Origin: Paragemmobacter ruber
Lineage (GTDB): Bacteria; Pseudomonadota; Alphaproteobacteria; Rhodobacterales; Rhodobacteraceae
DNA length: 64,000 bases
Direction of reading: 5' to 3'
Assembly (NCBI RefSeq): GCF_009908315.1
Contig: NZ_JAAATW010000002.1
Coordinates: 434,001 to 498,000 of the forward strand
The notes below the pieces were generated by a model, which was not told the DNA's origin, made no database searches, and worked only from the letters and a program-made list of their open reading frames with translations. Below are positions 1 to 11,443 of the stretch, one piece after another; the stretch's first letter is position 1; every line of letters begins with the position of its first letter. The position numbers and the translations under genes are program-made.

Positions 1-1468
1 GGGGCGGCGGGTGCAGTTGACCGGCGTCGATCTGGAGGCGCGGCTGGCCGATTACGAGGGCGCGCTGGAGGTGACGATGACGGGCGCCACGGCAGGCGAG
101 GCGGTTGCGCTGGATCTGACAGTGGGGGCGTTCCGCACCGCCTATGAGGGGGGCGTGTCGCCGGTCGCGCTGTCCTTGGCGGCCGGGGCGGCGGAGGTGG
201 TCTTTGACGGGCGGGCGGGGTTCCGGCCGATGATGGCCGAGGGGCGGCTGGAGGCCGATCTGGCCGATCTGTCGGCGGTGTCGGCGCTGTTGGGCATGGA
301 CCGGCCCGCGCTGCCGCAGGGGTTCGGGCAGGACAGCGTGCAGGTGACGGGGGATGTGACCGTCACCGCCGAGGGGTCGGCCCATCTGCGGGGGGGCAGC
401 ATCCTCTTGGATGGCACGGCGATCACGGGCGATCTGGACCTGACGCCGGGCGAGGCGCGGCCCAAGCTGGTGGCGCGGCTGACCATGGGCGATCTGGCGG
501 TGGCGCAGAATGTGGCGGGCGGTACGGGCGCGGGAGAAGGCGGCGGCGATGTGGCGACCGCGGGCTGGTCGGACCGGCCGATCGACGTGAGCGGGCTGTC
601 GGCGCTGGATGCGGATGTGGGGGTGACGGCGGCGTCGCTGGACCTTGGGGCGGTGAAGCTGGGGCCGGTGGCGGCGGCGGTGACGCTGGACAATGCGCGC
701 GCGGTGATCCGGCTGGATGAGGTGGGCGCTTATGGTGGCACGGTGGCGGGGCAGTTTGTGGTGAACGGGCGGCGCGGGCTTTCGGTGGGGGGCGACATGC
801 AGTTCCGCGACATCAGCCTGCAGCCGATGCTGACCGATCTAACAGGGTTCGAGCGGTTGATCGGGACGGGTGACCTGAGCCTCGATTTCCTCGGCTCAGG
901 CAATTCGGTGGCGGCGATCATGAACAGCCTGTCGGGATCGGGTGTGCTGAACCTCGGCGCGGGCGAGATCGTGGGGCTGGACATCGCGGGCATGATCACG
1001 CGGCTGGATACGGGCTATGTGGGCGAGGGGCAGCGGACGATCTTTGACAGCCTGTCGGCAAGTTTCGACATGGATCAGGGGGATCTGTTCAACAGCGATC
1101 TGATCATGGCCGGGCCGGTGATCCGGGCCGAAGGATCGGGGCGGATCGGGCTGGGCGCGCGCGATCTGGAATATCGCATCCGGCCCACGGCGCTGGCGGC
1201 CGAGGATGGGACGGGCGGGCTGTCGGTGCCGCTCTGGATCACGGGATCCTGGGCGGCGCCGTCCTTTGCCCTCGACATGGAGGCCCTGGCGCAGGAGAAC
1301 CTGCGCGAGGAGGCAGCAGCGCTGGAGGACCAGCTAAAGGCCAAGGCGGCCGAGGAATTCGATCAGCAGGCGGGCGAATCGCTGGAGGATGCGGCGCGGC
1401 GCAAGCTGGAAGAAGAGCTGGGCGCGGGGGTGGGCGGATTGCTGGACGGGCTTCTGGGCGGGAATTGA
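1..1468 (+). CDS. AsmA family protein, C-terminal part (cut by window start)
   Basis: The reading frame is already open at the first base, so only about the last 489 residues are seen. The pattern of beta-rich repeats, the low-charge Gly/Ala/Val/Asp composition and the C-terminal stretch (from about residue 300) with 'LSGSGVLNLGAGEIVGLD' match the AsmA C-terminal domain. AsmA-like proteins are periplasmic or outer-membrane-associated bridge proteins linked to lipid transport between membranes. The last 45 residues are a Glu/Ala-rich charged helix followed by a Gly/Leu-rich end. The agmatinase gene starts 26 bp after the stop on the same strand. The N-terminal membrane anchor lies outside the window. 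The family call is good; the lipid role is known for the family and not shown here. Confidence 0.8.
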   Translation, partial: GRRVQLTGVDLEARLADYEGALEVTMTGATAGEAVALDLTVGAFRTAYEGGVSPVALSLAAGAAEVVFDGRAGFRPMMAEGRLEADLADLSAVSALLGMDRPALPQGFGQDSVQVTGDVTVTAEGSAHLRGGSILLDGTAITGDLDLTPGEARPKLVARLTMGDLAVAQNVAGGTGAGEGGGDVATAGWSDRPIDVSGLSALDADVGVTAASLDLGAVKLGPVAAAVTLDNARAVIRLDEVGAYGGTVAGQFVVNGRRGLSVGGDMQFRDISLQPMLTDLTGFERLIGTGDLSLDFLGSGNSVAAIMNSLSGSGVLNLGAGEIVGLDIAGMITRLDTGYVGEGQRTIFDSLSASFDMDQGDLFNSDLIMAGPVIRAEGSGRIGLGARDLEYRIRPTALAAEDGTGGLSVPLWITGSWAAPSFALDMEALAQENLREEAAALEDQLKAKAAEEFDQQAGESLEDAARRKLEEELGAGVGGLLDGLLGGN

Positions 1469-1494
1469 GCGGGGCTTTTGTTGCGGGAGGGGCG

Positions 1495-2478
1495 ATGGGC
1501 AAGGATGTGGGCGAGGCGCTGACGGATGCGGCCTTCACGCGGACGGCGCTGAAGGGATCGCTGATCGAGGCGTCCTGGTCGGGGGCGCTGAGCTTTTTCC
1601 GGCGCAGGTATTCCAAGGACCTGACCGGGGTGGATGTGGCGATCACCGGCATCCCCTTCGATCTGTCGGTGAGCAACCGCCCCGGAGCGCGGTTCGGACC
1701 CGAGGCGATCCGCCGCGCCTCGGCGCAACATTCCTGGGGGCCGATCTGGCCGTGGCGGTTCGATCCCTTCGACACGCTGGCCTGCGTCGATTACGGCGAT
1801 TTCGGCTTTGACTGGGGACAGCCCATGGAGATCGTGGCGGGGATCGAGGCGCATGTGGCCGCGATACTGACGGCAGGGGCGGCGACGCTGAACCTTGGCG
1901 GGGATCATTTCACCACCTACCCGACGCTGCGCGCCCATGCGGCGAAGTTCGGGCCGATGGGGATGGTGCAGTTCGACGCGCATCGCGACGTGGAGCCCGA
2001 TGCGGGCGGGCGGATCGACCATGGGTCGATGTTCCAATACGCGGTGCAGGAGGGGATACTGGACCCGGCCCGCGTGGTGCAGGTGGGGATCCGCACCTGT
2101 TTTCACGGCGAGACATCCCACGGGATGACGATCCTCGATGCCGGGCAGGTGCATGGGATGCGGGCCGAGGAGGTGGCGGCGGTGATCCGGCGGGTGCTGG
2201 GGGACGGGCCATCCTACCTTACCTTCGACATTGACTGTCTGGATCCCTCTACCGCGCCGGGGACGGGGACGCCGGTGCCGGGGGGGCTGACCTCGCATCA
2301 GGCTTTGTCCATCCTGCGCGCGCTGCGGGGGGTGGACTTCACGGGGATGGATGTGGTCGAGGTCTCGCCGCCCTATGACCATGCCGAGATGACATCGAAC
2401 GCAGCGGCCGTGATCGCGGTGGAGATGCTGTGCCTGAAGGCCTGGGCGCGAGGCGCGCGCGCGCCGGGGGAGGCCTAG
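1495..2478 (+). CDS. speB: Agmatinase (ureohydrolase family)
   Basis: Hydrolyses agmatine to putrescine and urea with a binuclear Mn centre. All three metal-binding signatures are present: GGDH at residues 135-138, DAHRD at 161-165 and DIDCLDP at 245-251. The 327 aa length is usual for the family. The ATG at 1495 is chosen because GGGAGGGG lies just upstream; an in-frame TTG at 1465 overlaps the previous stop and is less likely. Related guanidino hydrolases (guanidinobutyrase, proclavaminate amidinohydrolase) share these motifs, so the exact substrate is less certain than the family. Arginine biosynthesis genes lie 1-3 kb downstream. Confidence 0.88.
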   Translation: MGKDVGEALTDAAFTRTALKGSLIEASWSGALSFFRRRYSKDLTGVDVAITGIPFDLSVSNRPGARFGPEAIRRASAQHSWGPIWPWRFDPFDTLACVDYGDFGFDWGQPMEIVAGIEAHVAAILTAGAATLNLGGDHFTTYPTLRAHAAKFGPMGMVQFDAHRDVEPDAGGRIDHGSMFQYAVQEGILDPARVVQVGIRTCFHGETSHGMTILDAGQVHGMRAEEVAAVIRRVLGDGPSYLTFDIDCLDPSTAPGTGTPVPGGLTSHQALSILRALRGVDFTGMDVVEVSPPYDHAEMTSNAAAVIAVEMLCLKAWARGARAPGEA

Positions 2479-2505
2479 GCGCGGGGGGGCGGGCCGGGGG
2501 AAGGG

Positions 2506-2573
2506 CGATTTCCTGCGAAAAATCAGGGTTGCGCGGTGGGGTGGACCGCGCCCTGAAATTTCGGAGGAATTTC
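2506..2573. terminator. Nested hairpins between convergent speB and gcrA
   Basis: Three inverted repeats follow each other between the two convergent stop codons: GATTT/AAATC around CCTGCGAA (2506-2524), CAGGG...CGCGGT with ACCGCG...CCCTG (2524-2555), and GAAATT/AATTTC (2555-2573). The arrangement fits a two-way terminator. The first palindrome carries the CTGCGAAAA core seen elsewhere in the window. Confidence 0.6.
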
Positions 2574-2598
2574 GTTGGGCGCGATCAGGCGGGCGCGC

Positions 2599-3192
2599 TT
2601 AGCGGCGGCGGTCGCGCCGGGCGCTCATCGGCTGGAAGGCCACGCCGACATGGGCCTCGCAATAGGGTTTGCCGGGCAGCGAGGGCAGGCCGCAGAACCA
2701 GAAATCATCCGTCGCCGGATCACCGATCGGCCATTTGCAGGTGCGTTCCGTCAGTTCCATCAGCGTCAGGCGGCGGGCGCGCTTTTCCACCTCGCGCACG
2801 GAGGCGAGCGCTTCGGGGCTGATCTCGTTGGCCGAGGGCTGCGGTGGCAAGGGCTGGCCTGCCGGAACGATGGCCTTGCGCAGGGGCAGGGGTGTCACGT
2901 TCGACGGCGCGGCGGCGGGTGCGGCGGGGCGTTCCGGCGCGCGGGCGGCCGGTTCGGGCCGTGCGACGGGTTCGGGGCGCGGCTCGGGCTTGGCGCTGGT
3001 GGCGGGGGCGGCGGGGGTGTCGTCCTCATCCTCCTTGCCGCCCGCCACGCGGTTGGACAGGCCAAGGCGGTGGACCTTGCCGATCACGGCGTTGCGCGTG
3101 ACGCCGCCCAGTTCCTTGGCGATCTGGCTGGCCGACTGGCCTTCGGCCCACATGCGCTTGAGCGTCTCGACGCGCTCATCGGTCCAGGACAT
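2599..3192 (-). CDS. gcrA: GcrA cell cycle regulator
   Basis: GcrA binds RNA polymerase sigma-70 and stimulates promoters carrying CcrM-methylated GANTC sites in alphaproteobacteria. The first 47 residues (MSWTDERVETLKRMW..., TRNAVIGKVHRLGLSNR) are the typical GcrA helix-turn-helix. The C-terminal 60 residues carry the conserved TCKWPIGDP...FCG...PYCEAH block. Between them is a Pro/Ala/Arg-rich linker of about 80 residues that makes the protein 197 aa, slightly longer than the Caulobacter protein (about 173 aa). It is convergent with speB and divergent from argD across a 340 bp gap. Confidence 0.95.
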   Translation of the reverse strand: MSWTDERVETLKRMWAEGQSASQIAKELGGVTRNAVIGKVHRLGLSNRVAGGKEDEDDTPAAPATSAKPEPRPEPVARPEPAARAPERPAAPAAAPSNVTPLPLRKAIVPAGQPLPPQPSANEISPEALASVREVEKRARRLTLMELTERTCKWPIGDPATDDFWFCGLPSLPGKPYCEAHVGVAFQPMSARRDRRR

Positions 3193-3532
3193 GGCAACCC
3201 CTTTGGTGGATGGTTCCCCGCCATTCTAGACGGGACGGTGCGGGATACAAGACGGGGCCGCCAAGATCAAGCCGGGCGATCGGGGCGGGGGGCGGGTCCG
3301 GCGTGCCAGCGTGACGGCGGGCGGGCAAGTTCCGCTTTGCAAGGCCGCCGTTTTCGCCTATGACCCCACGCATGAGCCTGTGGACCGCGCCTTTTCCGCC
3401 CACCCGACGCCGACGCTGACCGCGCCGGACGCTCTGATTTGCCCCGTTTCCCTGGGCATCGCCCCTTCCTTTCGTTGACACCCGACCCGCCCGGCCTTTA
3501 CGGCTAGGGTCTTCCCTTCAAGGACCACGCCC
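3193..3532. promoter_or_regulatory. Divergent gcrA/argD intergenic region
   Basis: A 340 bp gap with no convincing gene. For argD, a TTGACA hexamer stands at 3475-3480 with a weak -10 (TACGGC) about 18 bp later, and AAGGA at 3520-3524 serves as ribosome binding site before ATG 3533. No hairpin or known operator is obvious. The -10 assignment is tentative. Confidence 0.35.
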
Positions 3533-4717
3533 ATGATCCCTGCCGTCCTGCCGACCTATAACCGCGCGCCCCTTGCCTTCAGCCACGGCGAAGGGTCCTG
3601 GCTGGTGACCGAGGACGGCCGCCGCTACCTCGATCTTGGCGCGGGGATCGCGGTCAATGCGTTGGGCCATGCCCATCCGGCGCTGGTGGAGGTGCTGGCG
3701 GCGCAGGCGGCGCGGCTGTGGCATGTCTCGAACCTCTACCGCATCCCGGAGCAGGAACGGCTGGCCGAGATGCTGGTGGAACGGACCTTTGCCGATACGG
3801 TGTTCTTCACCAATTCCGGGACGGAGGCGGCGGAACTGGCCATCAAGATGGCGCGCAAATACTGGTACGAGAAGGGCCAGCCCGAGCGGGTGGAGATCCT
3901 GTGTTTCGAGGGCGCCTTCCATGGCCGGTCCACCGGGGCCATCGCGGCGGCGGGGTCGGAGAAGATGGTGAAGGGCTTCGGTCCCCTGATGCCGGGCTTT
4001 GTGCATCTGAAATTCGGCGATCATGATGCCTTGCGCGCGGCGATCGGGCCGCGGACGGCGGCGATCATGGTGGAGCCGGTGCAGGGCGAGGGGGGCATCC
4101 GCGTGCTGCCCGATGCCTGCCTGAAGGGCCTGCGCGACCTGTGCGACGAGAGCGGGGCGCTGATGATCCTTGATGAGGTGCAATGCGGCATGGGGCGGAC
4201 GGGGCGGCTCTTTGCGCATGAATGGTCGGGCGTGGCGCCGGACATCATGATGGTGGCCAAGGGCATCGGTGGGGGCTTCCCGCTGGGTGCGGTGCTGGCG
4301 ACCGAGGCCGCGGCGGCGGGCATGGTGGCGGGAACGCATGGGTCCACCTATGGTGGCAACCCCTTGGGCTGTGCGGTGGGCGCCAAGGTGGTGGAGATCG
4401 TGTCGGAGGACGGCTTTCTGGGCGCGGTGCAGGCCAAGGGCGCGCGCTTCCGGCAGGGGCTGGAGGCGCTGGTCGCCAGCCATCCGGAGGTGTTCGAGGC
4501 GGTGCGCGGGCAGGGGCTGATCCTTGGTCTGAAATGCCGGGTTCCCAATACCGATGTCGTCAAGGCGGCCTATGCCGAAAATCTGCTGACGGTGCCTGCG
4601 GCGGATAACGTGCTGCGCCTTCTGCCGGCGCTCAACATCCCCGACGCCGACATCGCCGAGGCGCTGGCGCGGCTGGACCGGGCGGCCGGACGGGTGAAGG
4701 CCGATGTCGCAGCCTGA
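3533..4717 (+). CDS. argD: Acetylornithine aminotransferase
   Basis: Class III PLP aminotransferase that converts N-acetylglutamate semialdehyde to N-acetylornithine in arginine synthesis; it may also serve as succinyldiaminopimelate aminotransferase in lysine synthesis. The 394 aa protein has the expected [10 protein letters not shown] phosphate-binding loop, DEVQ at 214-217, the PLP lysine K243 in [13 protein letters not shown], and the STYGGNPL motif. ATG 3533 has AAGGA eight bases upstream. Its last 14 bp overlap the following GNAT gene, and argF follows 565 bp later, so this is an argD-GNAT-argF unit. Ornithine and GABA aminotransferases are relatives, but the argF neighbour supports ArgD. 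Confidence 0.92.
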   Translation: MIPAVLPTYNRAPLAFSHGEGSWLVTEDGRRYLDLGAGIAVNALGHAHPALVEVLAAQAARLWHVSNLYRIPEQERLAEMLVERTFADTVFFTNSGTEAAELAIKMARKYWYEKGQPERVEILCFEGAFHGRSTGAIAAAGSEKMVKGFGPLMPGFVHLKFGDHDALRAAIGPRTAAIMVEPVQGEGGIRVLPDACLKGLRDLCDESGALMILDEVQCGMGRTGRLFAHEWSGVAPDIMMVAKGIGGGFPLGAVLATEAAAAGMVAGTHGSTYGGNPLGCAVGAKVVEIVSEDGFLGAVQAKGARFRQGLEALVASHPEVFEAVRGQGLILGLKCRVPNTDVVKAAYAENLLTVPAADNVLRLLPALNIPDADIAEALARLDRAAGRVKADVAA

Positions 4718-5216
4718 GATCTACAGCTTTCCGCGCGTGACCCGCGCGGATTACCCGCTGTTGCGGGGCTGGCTCGCGCAGCCGCATGTGCGGGCGTGGT
4801 GGGGCGACCCGGACGAGGAGATCGCCCTGATCGAGGAAGACATCGACACCGGCCCCACCGACATGCGGCTGGTCGCGCTGGGCGGGCATCCCTTCGCCTA
4901 TGTGCAGGACTATCCCGCCCACCACTGGCCCATGCCGCATTACGCGGATTTTCCGCAGGGCACGCGGGCGGTGGACACCTTCCTTGGCGATCCGGCCTGG
5001 CTGGGGCGGGGCCATGCGCCGCGCTATCTGCGGCAGCGGGCGGTGGCGCTGTTGGCGGCCGGGGCGACGGCCGTGGTGATCGACCCCAGCCCCGACAACG
5101 AGCGCGCCGTGCGGGCCTACCGACGAGCGGGCTTCGTGCCACGCGGCATCGCGCCTTGCGAGGATGGCGATCCGGTCGTGGTGATGGAATACGATCCCGC
5201 CTCTTCATCTTGGTAA
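4704..5216 (+). CDS. GNAT-family N-acetyltransferase
   Basis: A 170 aa acetyltransferase resembling the aminoglycoside 6'-N-acetyltransferase / siderophore-acetylase subfamily: W-x-x-x-P-H-V near residue 25, then [13 protein letters not shown] acetyl-CoA-binding segment near residues 95-107 and the [14 protein letters not shown] motif near residues 130-143. Substrate unknown. The start overlaps the end of argD by 14 bp, which suggests translational coupling. Oddly, the last codons and the TAA stop lie inside a copy of the dispersed CCAAGATGAAG element on the opposite strand (5203-5225), so the element supplies the final four or so residues. Confidence 0.8.
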   Translation: MSQPEIYSFPRVTRADYPLLRGWLAQPHVRAWWGDPDEEIALIEEDIDTGPTDMRLVALGGHPFAYVQDYPAHHWPMPHYADFPQGTRAVDTFLGDPAWLGRGHAPRYLRQRAVALLAAGATAVVIDPSPDNERAVRAYRRAGFVPRGIAPCEDGDPVVVMEYDPASSSW

Positions 5217-5225
5217 AAATACCCT
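5203..5225 (-). repeat. Dispersed CCAAGATGAAG element, copy 1
   Basis: On the minus strand it reads AGGGTATTTTTACCAAGATGAAG-like; the clear core is GGGTATTTTTACCAAGATGA. It overlaps the stop codon of the upstream GNAT gene and is followed by the GGGGTCCGGGGG flank that is shared with the copy at 52538. Confidence 0.8.
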
Positions 5226-5282
5226 CAAGGGGTCCGGGGGCAGAATGGCCCCGGGGGCTCCATCTCAGAGAAACGGAATGAA

Positions 5283-6209
5283 ATGAAACACTTCCTGGAC
5301 ATCCACAAGACCGACGCCGCCGAGTTGCGTGGGATGATCGACGCCGCCCATGCGATGAAAATCGCCCGCAACGGTCGCCCGCGCGGGGCGCCCGATGACG
5401 AGATGCCGCTCAAGGGCCGGATGGTGGCGCTGATCTTCGAGAAGCCCTCGACCCGCACCCGCGTCTCTTTCGATGTGGGGGTGCGCCAGATGGGCGGCGA
5501 GACGATGGTGCTGTCGGGAAAGGAGATGCAGCTGGGCCATGGCGAGACGATCGCCGATACGGCGCGTGTGCTGTCGCGCTATGTGGACCTGATCATGATC
5601 CGCACCTTCGAGGAGGCGACGCTTCTGGAGATGGCCGAGCATGCCACCGTGCCGGTGATCAATGGGCTGACGAACCGCACCCATCCCTGCCAGATCATGG
5701 CCGATGTGATGACTTATGAGGAACATCGCGGCCCGATCGGGGGCAAGAAGGTGGTGTGGTGCGGGGATGGCAACAATGTCTGTGCCTCTTTCCTGCATGC
5801 GGCGGGGCAGTTCGGGTTCGATTTCACCTTCACCGGGCCGGAACCGCTGGACCCCGAGGAGAAATTCGTGGAATTCGCCCGCGCCAAGGGATCGCGCATC
5901 ACCATCCAGCGCGACCCCTTCACCGCCGTCGAAGGCGCTGATCTTGTGGTGACCGACACATGGGTGTCGATGCACGACCCCGAATCCGCCAAGGAACGCC
6001 GTCACAACCAGTTGCGCCCCTATCAGGTGAACGAACAGCTGATGAGCCGGGCCAAGCCGGATGCGCTGTTCATGCACTGCCTGCCTGCGCATCGCAATGA
6101 CGAGGCCACGAGCGCGGTGATGGACGGCCCCCATTCGGTGATTTTCGACGAGGCCGAGAACCGCCTGCACGCCCAGAAGGCCATCATGCGCTGGTGTCTG
6201 GGGGTGTGA
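5283..6209 (+). CDS. argF: Ornithine carbamoyltransferase
   Basis: Cytoplasmic enzyme that joins ornithine and carbamoyl phosphate to make citrulline. The 308 aa protein carries the carbamoyl-phosphate site STRT at residues 56-59, HPCQ at 134-137, the ornithine-side motif VTDTWVSM near residue 224, and HCLPAH at 265-270. Length and motif order are normal. It follows argD and the GNAT gene on the same strand and is closed by two strong palindromes directly after the stop. Confidence 0.96.
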   Translation: MKHFLDIHKTDAAELRGMIDAAHAMKIARNGRPRGAPDDEMPLKGRMVALIFEKPSTRTRVSFDVGVRQMGGETMVLSGKEMQLGHGETIADTARVLSRYVDLIMIRTFEEATLLEMAEHATVPVINGLTNRTHPCQIMADVMTYEEHRGPIGGKKVVWCGDGNNVCASFLHAAGQFGFDFTFTGPEPLDPEEKFVEFARAKGSRITIQRDPFTAVEGADLVVTDTWVSMHDPESAKERRHNQLRPYQVNEQLMSRAKPDALFMHCLPAHRNDEATSAVMDGPHSVIFDEAENRLHAQKAIMRWCLGV

Positions 6210-6215
6210 ACCGAC

Positions 6216-6257
6216 AAAAATCTTCGAAGATTTTTGCAAATTTCTTCGAAGAAATTT
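6216..6257. terminator. Tandem perfect palindromes after argF
   Basis: Two adjacent perfect palindromes, AAAAATCTTCGAAGATTTTT (6216-6235) and AAATTTCTTCGAAGAAATTT (6238-6257), both centred on TTCGAA, start seven bases after the argF stop. They can form hairpins on either strand and probably stop argF transcription. Confidence 0.75.
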
Positions 6258-6331
6258 GGTCCTGGCGCCGTGATTGATACGGCGTCGGGAAGGGCAGAGG
6301 CTCCCGTCAAATGCGCTTCTGGGGGCCTTTC

Positions 6332-6706
6332 ATGCATCAGCGTTCCGCTGCCATATGTGACTACGTCCTAGGCAGTTTGTCCACCTTGCTGACCAAGGCC
6401 GAGGCGCATTGCACCGCCAAGGGGATCCAGCCTGAGGCGCTGCTGACCTTCTGGCAGTTTACCGACATGCCACCCTTTGTCCGGCAGGTGCAACTGGCCT
6501 GTGATTTCGCGGCCCGTGCGGCGGCGGGGCGGGCGGCAAAGCGACGGGCGCAACGGATGTCTGGGGAGTGCGCAGTCCACCGCCATGGGGCGGTCACGCG
6601 GCCCGCACTTCAGGCCGAGGTCGGCGCCGGGCGCAGGCTGTCGGCCGAGGCGGTGCGGCCTGCCATCATCGACACGACCACCAGCACCACGGCCAGCGCG
6701 CCATAG
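6332..6706 (+). pseudogene. Truncated DUF1993-like remnant
   Basis: The first 70 or so residues resemble the N-terminal third of DUF1993 proteins: a helix with LSTLLTKAEAHCTAKGI, then ALLTFWQFTDMPPFVRQVQLACDFA, matching the family pattern of 'L..LLDKA.AHA.AK...P..LL..RLAPDM.PL.RQVQIA.D.A'. After about residue 72 the similarity stops, and the frame runs antisense into the 3' end of the MFS gene (6610-6706). Family members are about 170 aa, so most of the domain is missing. An in-frame ATG at 6311 is an alternative start. It may be a decayed gene or simply an untranslated fragment. Confidence 0.5.
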
Positions 6707-7797
6707 GTCAGGCGGAAGCCTGCATGTTCGGCGATGAAACCGATGGCGGAGGGCGCGATGAGGATGCCGGAATAGCCCATCATCGTGACGGCGGCGATGC
6801 CTGCGCCGGGGCTGAGGCCCGGCAGGTTGCCGGCGGCAGAGAACATGATGGGCATCATGTTGGCCACGCCAAGGCCCGCCAGGAAGAAGCCCGCCAGTGC
6901 CATGCCTTCGCCGGGGGCCAGCGCGGCGGCCATCAGGCCGGTCGCGGCCACCAGCCCCGACCAACGCAGGGTGAGGACGGCGCCGAAGCGGTTGCGCACC
7001 CCGTCGCCCAGAAAGCGCATCAGGGCCATGGCGCCCGAGAAGAAGGCGAAGGCGAGGCCGGAGCGCGCCACCTCGGCCCCCAGTTCCTGTCGCAGGTAGA
7101 GCGCGGCCCAGTCCAGCACCGCCCCTTCGGGCACCATGCAGGCCAGCGCAAGGAGGCCGAGGATCCAGACCGATGCCTCGCGCGGCAGCAGGCGGTTGCG
7201 CTGCGGCCTCTCGCCCGGGGCGGGGGCGGGGCGCGGGTCATCGGGCGCAAGGAAGGGCATGGCCACCAGCACGGCCAGCGCCGCGCCGCCTGCGGCCATC
7301 AGAGCTTGCCCTTCGGCCCCGACATGGGCCAGCAGCCAGCCGCCGCCCGCCCCGCCGAGAAAGCCGCCCACACTCCAGAACCCGTGGAGCGAGGACATGA
7401 TGGCCCGGCCCAGCCTGCGCTCGACCTCTACCGCATGGGCGTTCATCACCACGTCCATGGAGCCGAGGGTGGCCCCGAACAGCGCCATGGCGGGGATCAG
7501 AAGCGGCAGGCTGGGGGCAAAGACCACCAGCGGCAAGGCGGGCAAGATGGCCAGCGCAAAGACGCAGAGCACCCGTCGGGCCCCGAAGATCTCGATCAGG
7601 CGGCCCGCGAAGATCATGGACCCCACCGCACCCGCGCCGAGGACAAGGATCAGAAGGCCGAGGACACCTTCGGTGATGTCATGCCGGGGCAGGAGGAGGG
7701 GGATCTGCGGCGCCCATGCCCCCATGACGAAGCCATTGGCAAGGAACATGGCCGAGACGGCCCAACGGCCGCGGCGGGTGGTGTGCAGATCGGTCAT
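6610..7797 (-). CDS. MFS transporter (YbjJ/AraJ-like)
   Basis: A 395 aa inner-membrane protein with about 12 hydrophobic helices. The N-terminus has the pattern seen in YbjJ-type transporters (SAMFLANGFVMGAWAPQIPLL) followed by the MFS loop GRLIEIFGARRV. Substrate unknown. It stands alone on the minus strand, and its start faces a 260 bp gap holding three short palindromes. The 3' end overlaps the DUF1993 remnant on the other strand. Confidence 0.8.
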   Translation of the reverse strand: MTDLHTTRRGRWAVSAMFLANGFVMGAWAPQIPLLLPRHDITEGVLGLLILVLGAGAVGSMIFAGRLIEIFGARRVLCVFALAILPALPLVVFAPSLPLLIPAMALFGATLGSMDVVMNAHAVEVERRLGRAIMSSLHGFWSVGGFLGGAGGGWLLAHVGAEGQALMAAGGAALAVLVAMPFLAPDDPRPAPAPGERPQRNRLLPREASVWILGLLALACMVPEGAVLDWAALYLRQELGAEVARSGLAFAFFSGAMALMRFLGDGVRNRFGAVLTLRWSGLVAATGLMAAALAPGEGMALAGFFLAGLGVANMMPIMFSAAGNLPGLSPGAGIAAVTMMGYSGILIAPSAIGFIAEHAGFRLTYGALAVVLVVVSMMAGRTASADSLRPAPTSA

Positions 7798-7903
7798 CGC
7801 AAGGCTCCGCTTGGCATGGGCGTTCCATAGGCGGGACGCGGGCCGGGGGGAAGGGGGCGGCGTTGACGTTTCGTTACAGCGGGTGTCAGACCGCGGGGGG
7901 GCG

Positions 7904-7999
7904 CGAATTTTCTGCGAAAATTCGAAAACCAGAGAGGCTTTGCGAATGTCCTGCGAAAATTCGGGATGGGAAGGGGGGCGAATTTCCTGCGAAAATTCG
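7904..7999. repeat. Three-copy array of CTGCGAAAATTCG palindromes
   Basis: Three near-identical palindromes follow each other at a spacing of 36-39 bp: 7904-7924 (CGAATTT-TCTGC-GAAAATTCG), 7943-7963 (one arm altered, CGAATGTC) and 7979-7999 (CGAATTTCCTGC-GAAAATTCG). They lie between the start of the MFS gene and the stop of hrpB, both on the minus strand. The same core occurs at 2506-2524 and inside the hairpin at 13441. Confidence 0.75.
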
Positions 8000-8057
8000 G
8001 GTTATCCGTTTGCGCGCGACGGAACGTCGCCGATCTTTCGGAGGAGAATCGCCCCTG

Positions 8058-10505
<2,448 letters not shown>

Positions 10506-10684
10506 GGCCCCCTTATCGCGGGGGCGGGGGATTTGGACCAGAGGGGAGACACCGCCGGGCGGTGGGGCGGTGGCGCCGTTGATGTGGGGCGGGGGGTGAG
10601 GCGGGGCGGGTGTCCGAGTCAGGCGCCGGACGGGGGGGATCGGGGAGGGGGCGGGGGGGGACACCAAGGGTGGTGAGGAGAACG

Positions 10685-11325
10685 GGGGAGGGAAGACGCC
10701 TCAGGCGGGGGTGGGTGATCAGGGGCGGAGGACGCCGCGCCCCGCATTCGATGCAGTGCCTTGGGCGCGGCGGGCGAGGTCTCGGTTCAGGTGCGGGGCG
10801 GGGGGGACCTGGAGGCTGGAGGAGATCGGGGGAGGGGAGGCGCCCAAGACGGCGGTTGGTGGCGGGTGATGGGGGAAGGTGATTGGGGGGCAAAGGAAGC
10901 GGCGCCCCGCAGTTGATGCGGGGCTTCGGGTGGGGCGGGTGATGCCTCGGTTTAGGTGCGGGGTGGGGGCGGGAGGTCGGAGGAGATCGGCGGGGGCAGG
11001 CGATGGGGGGCGGGGAGACGCTCAAGACGGCGGTTGGTGGCGGGTGATGGGAGAAGGTGATTGGGGGGCAGAGGAAGCGGCGCCACGCAGTCGATGCGGG
11101 GCCTCGGGTGGAGCGGTTGAGGCCTCGGTTAGGTGCGGGGCTGGGGATGCGGGAGGTCGGTGGAGATCGGAGCGGGGCAGGAGATCGGGGGAGGGGAGAC
11201 GCCTAGGACGACGGTTGGTGGTGGGGGCCGGGGGCTGAGGATTGAATGGGCGAGGGCGCCGCGCTCTGCTGTCGATGCGGGGCCTTGGACGGGAAAGGTG
11301 GGGGGCCTCGGTCGAGCCTGCCATG
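10685..11325. repeat. Degenerate 165-181 bp tandem repeats, about four units
   Basis: The gap between hrpB and the DUF3108 gene (10506-11443, 938 bp) holds no convincing gene. It is very G-rich on the plus strand and built of about four diverged direct repeats. Two anchors show the period: GATGCRGKG at 10750, 10915, 11093 and 11274 (165, 178, 181 bp), and CGGTTGGTGG at 10853, 11031 and 11212 (178, 181 bp). Unit 2 contains a perfect hairpin CCCCGCA-GTTGA-TGCGGGG that is weaker in the others. Open frames in this block are by-products of high GC. The flanks 10506-10684 and 11326-11443 are G-rich, with nothing else seen. Confidence 0.8.
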
Positions 11326-11443
11326 GGGGGAACCGGGGGGAGGGGGCGTGGGAGAGGAGACGTGGGGCCGGAGACGTGGGGGCGGGAGACGTGGAACGGG
11401 AGACTGGGCAGGGAAGGGCGGTGCCGTGGAGGGCCTTCTGGCC

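Noticed and set aside
6233-6240. TTTGCAAA motif inside the argF terminator as a PccR site
   Set aside because: A single half site formed by the junction of two palindromes after the gene; it is most likely chance.
10513-11025. Pro-rich 170-codon minus-strand frame in the repeat block
   Set aside because: Open because of GC bias. No ribosome binding site or domain; the repeats break its register.
10685-11325. A CRISPR array
   Set aside because: Units are 165-181 bp and diverged, without short exact repeats or unique spacers, and no cas gene is near.
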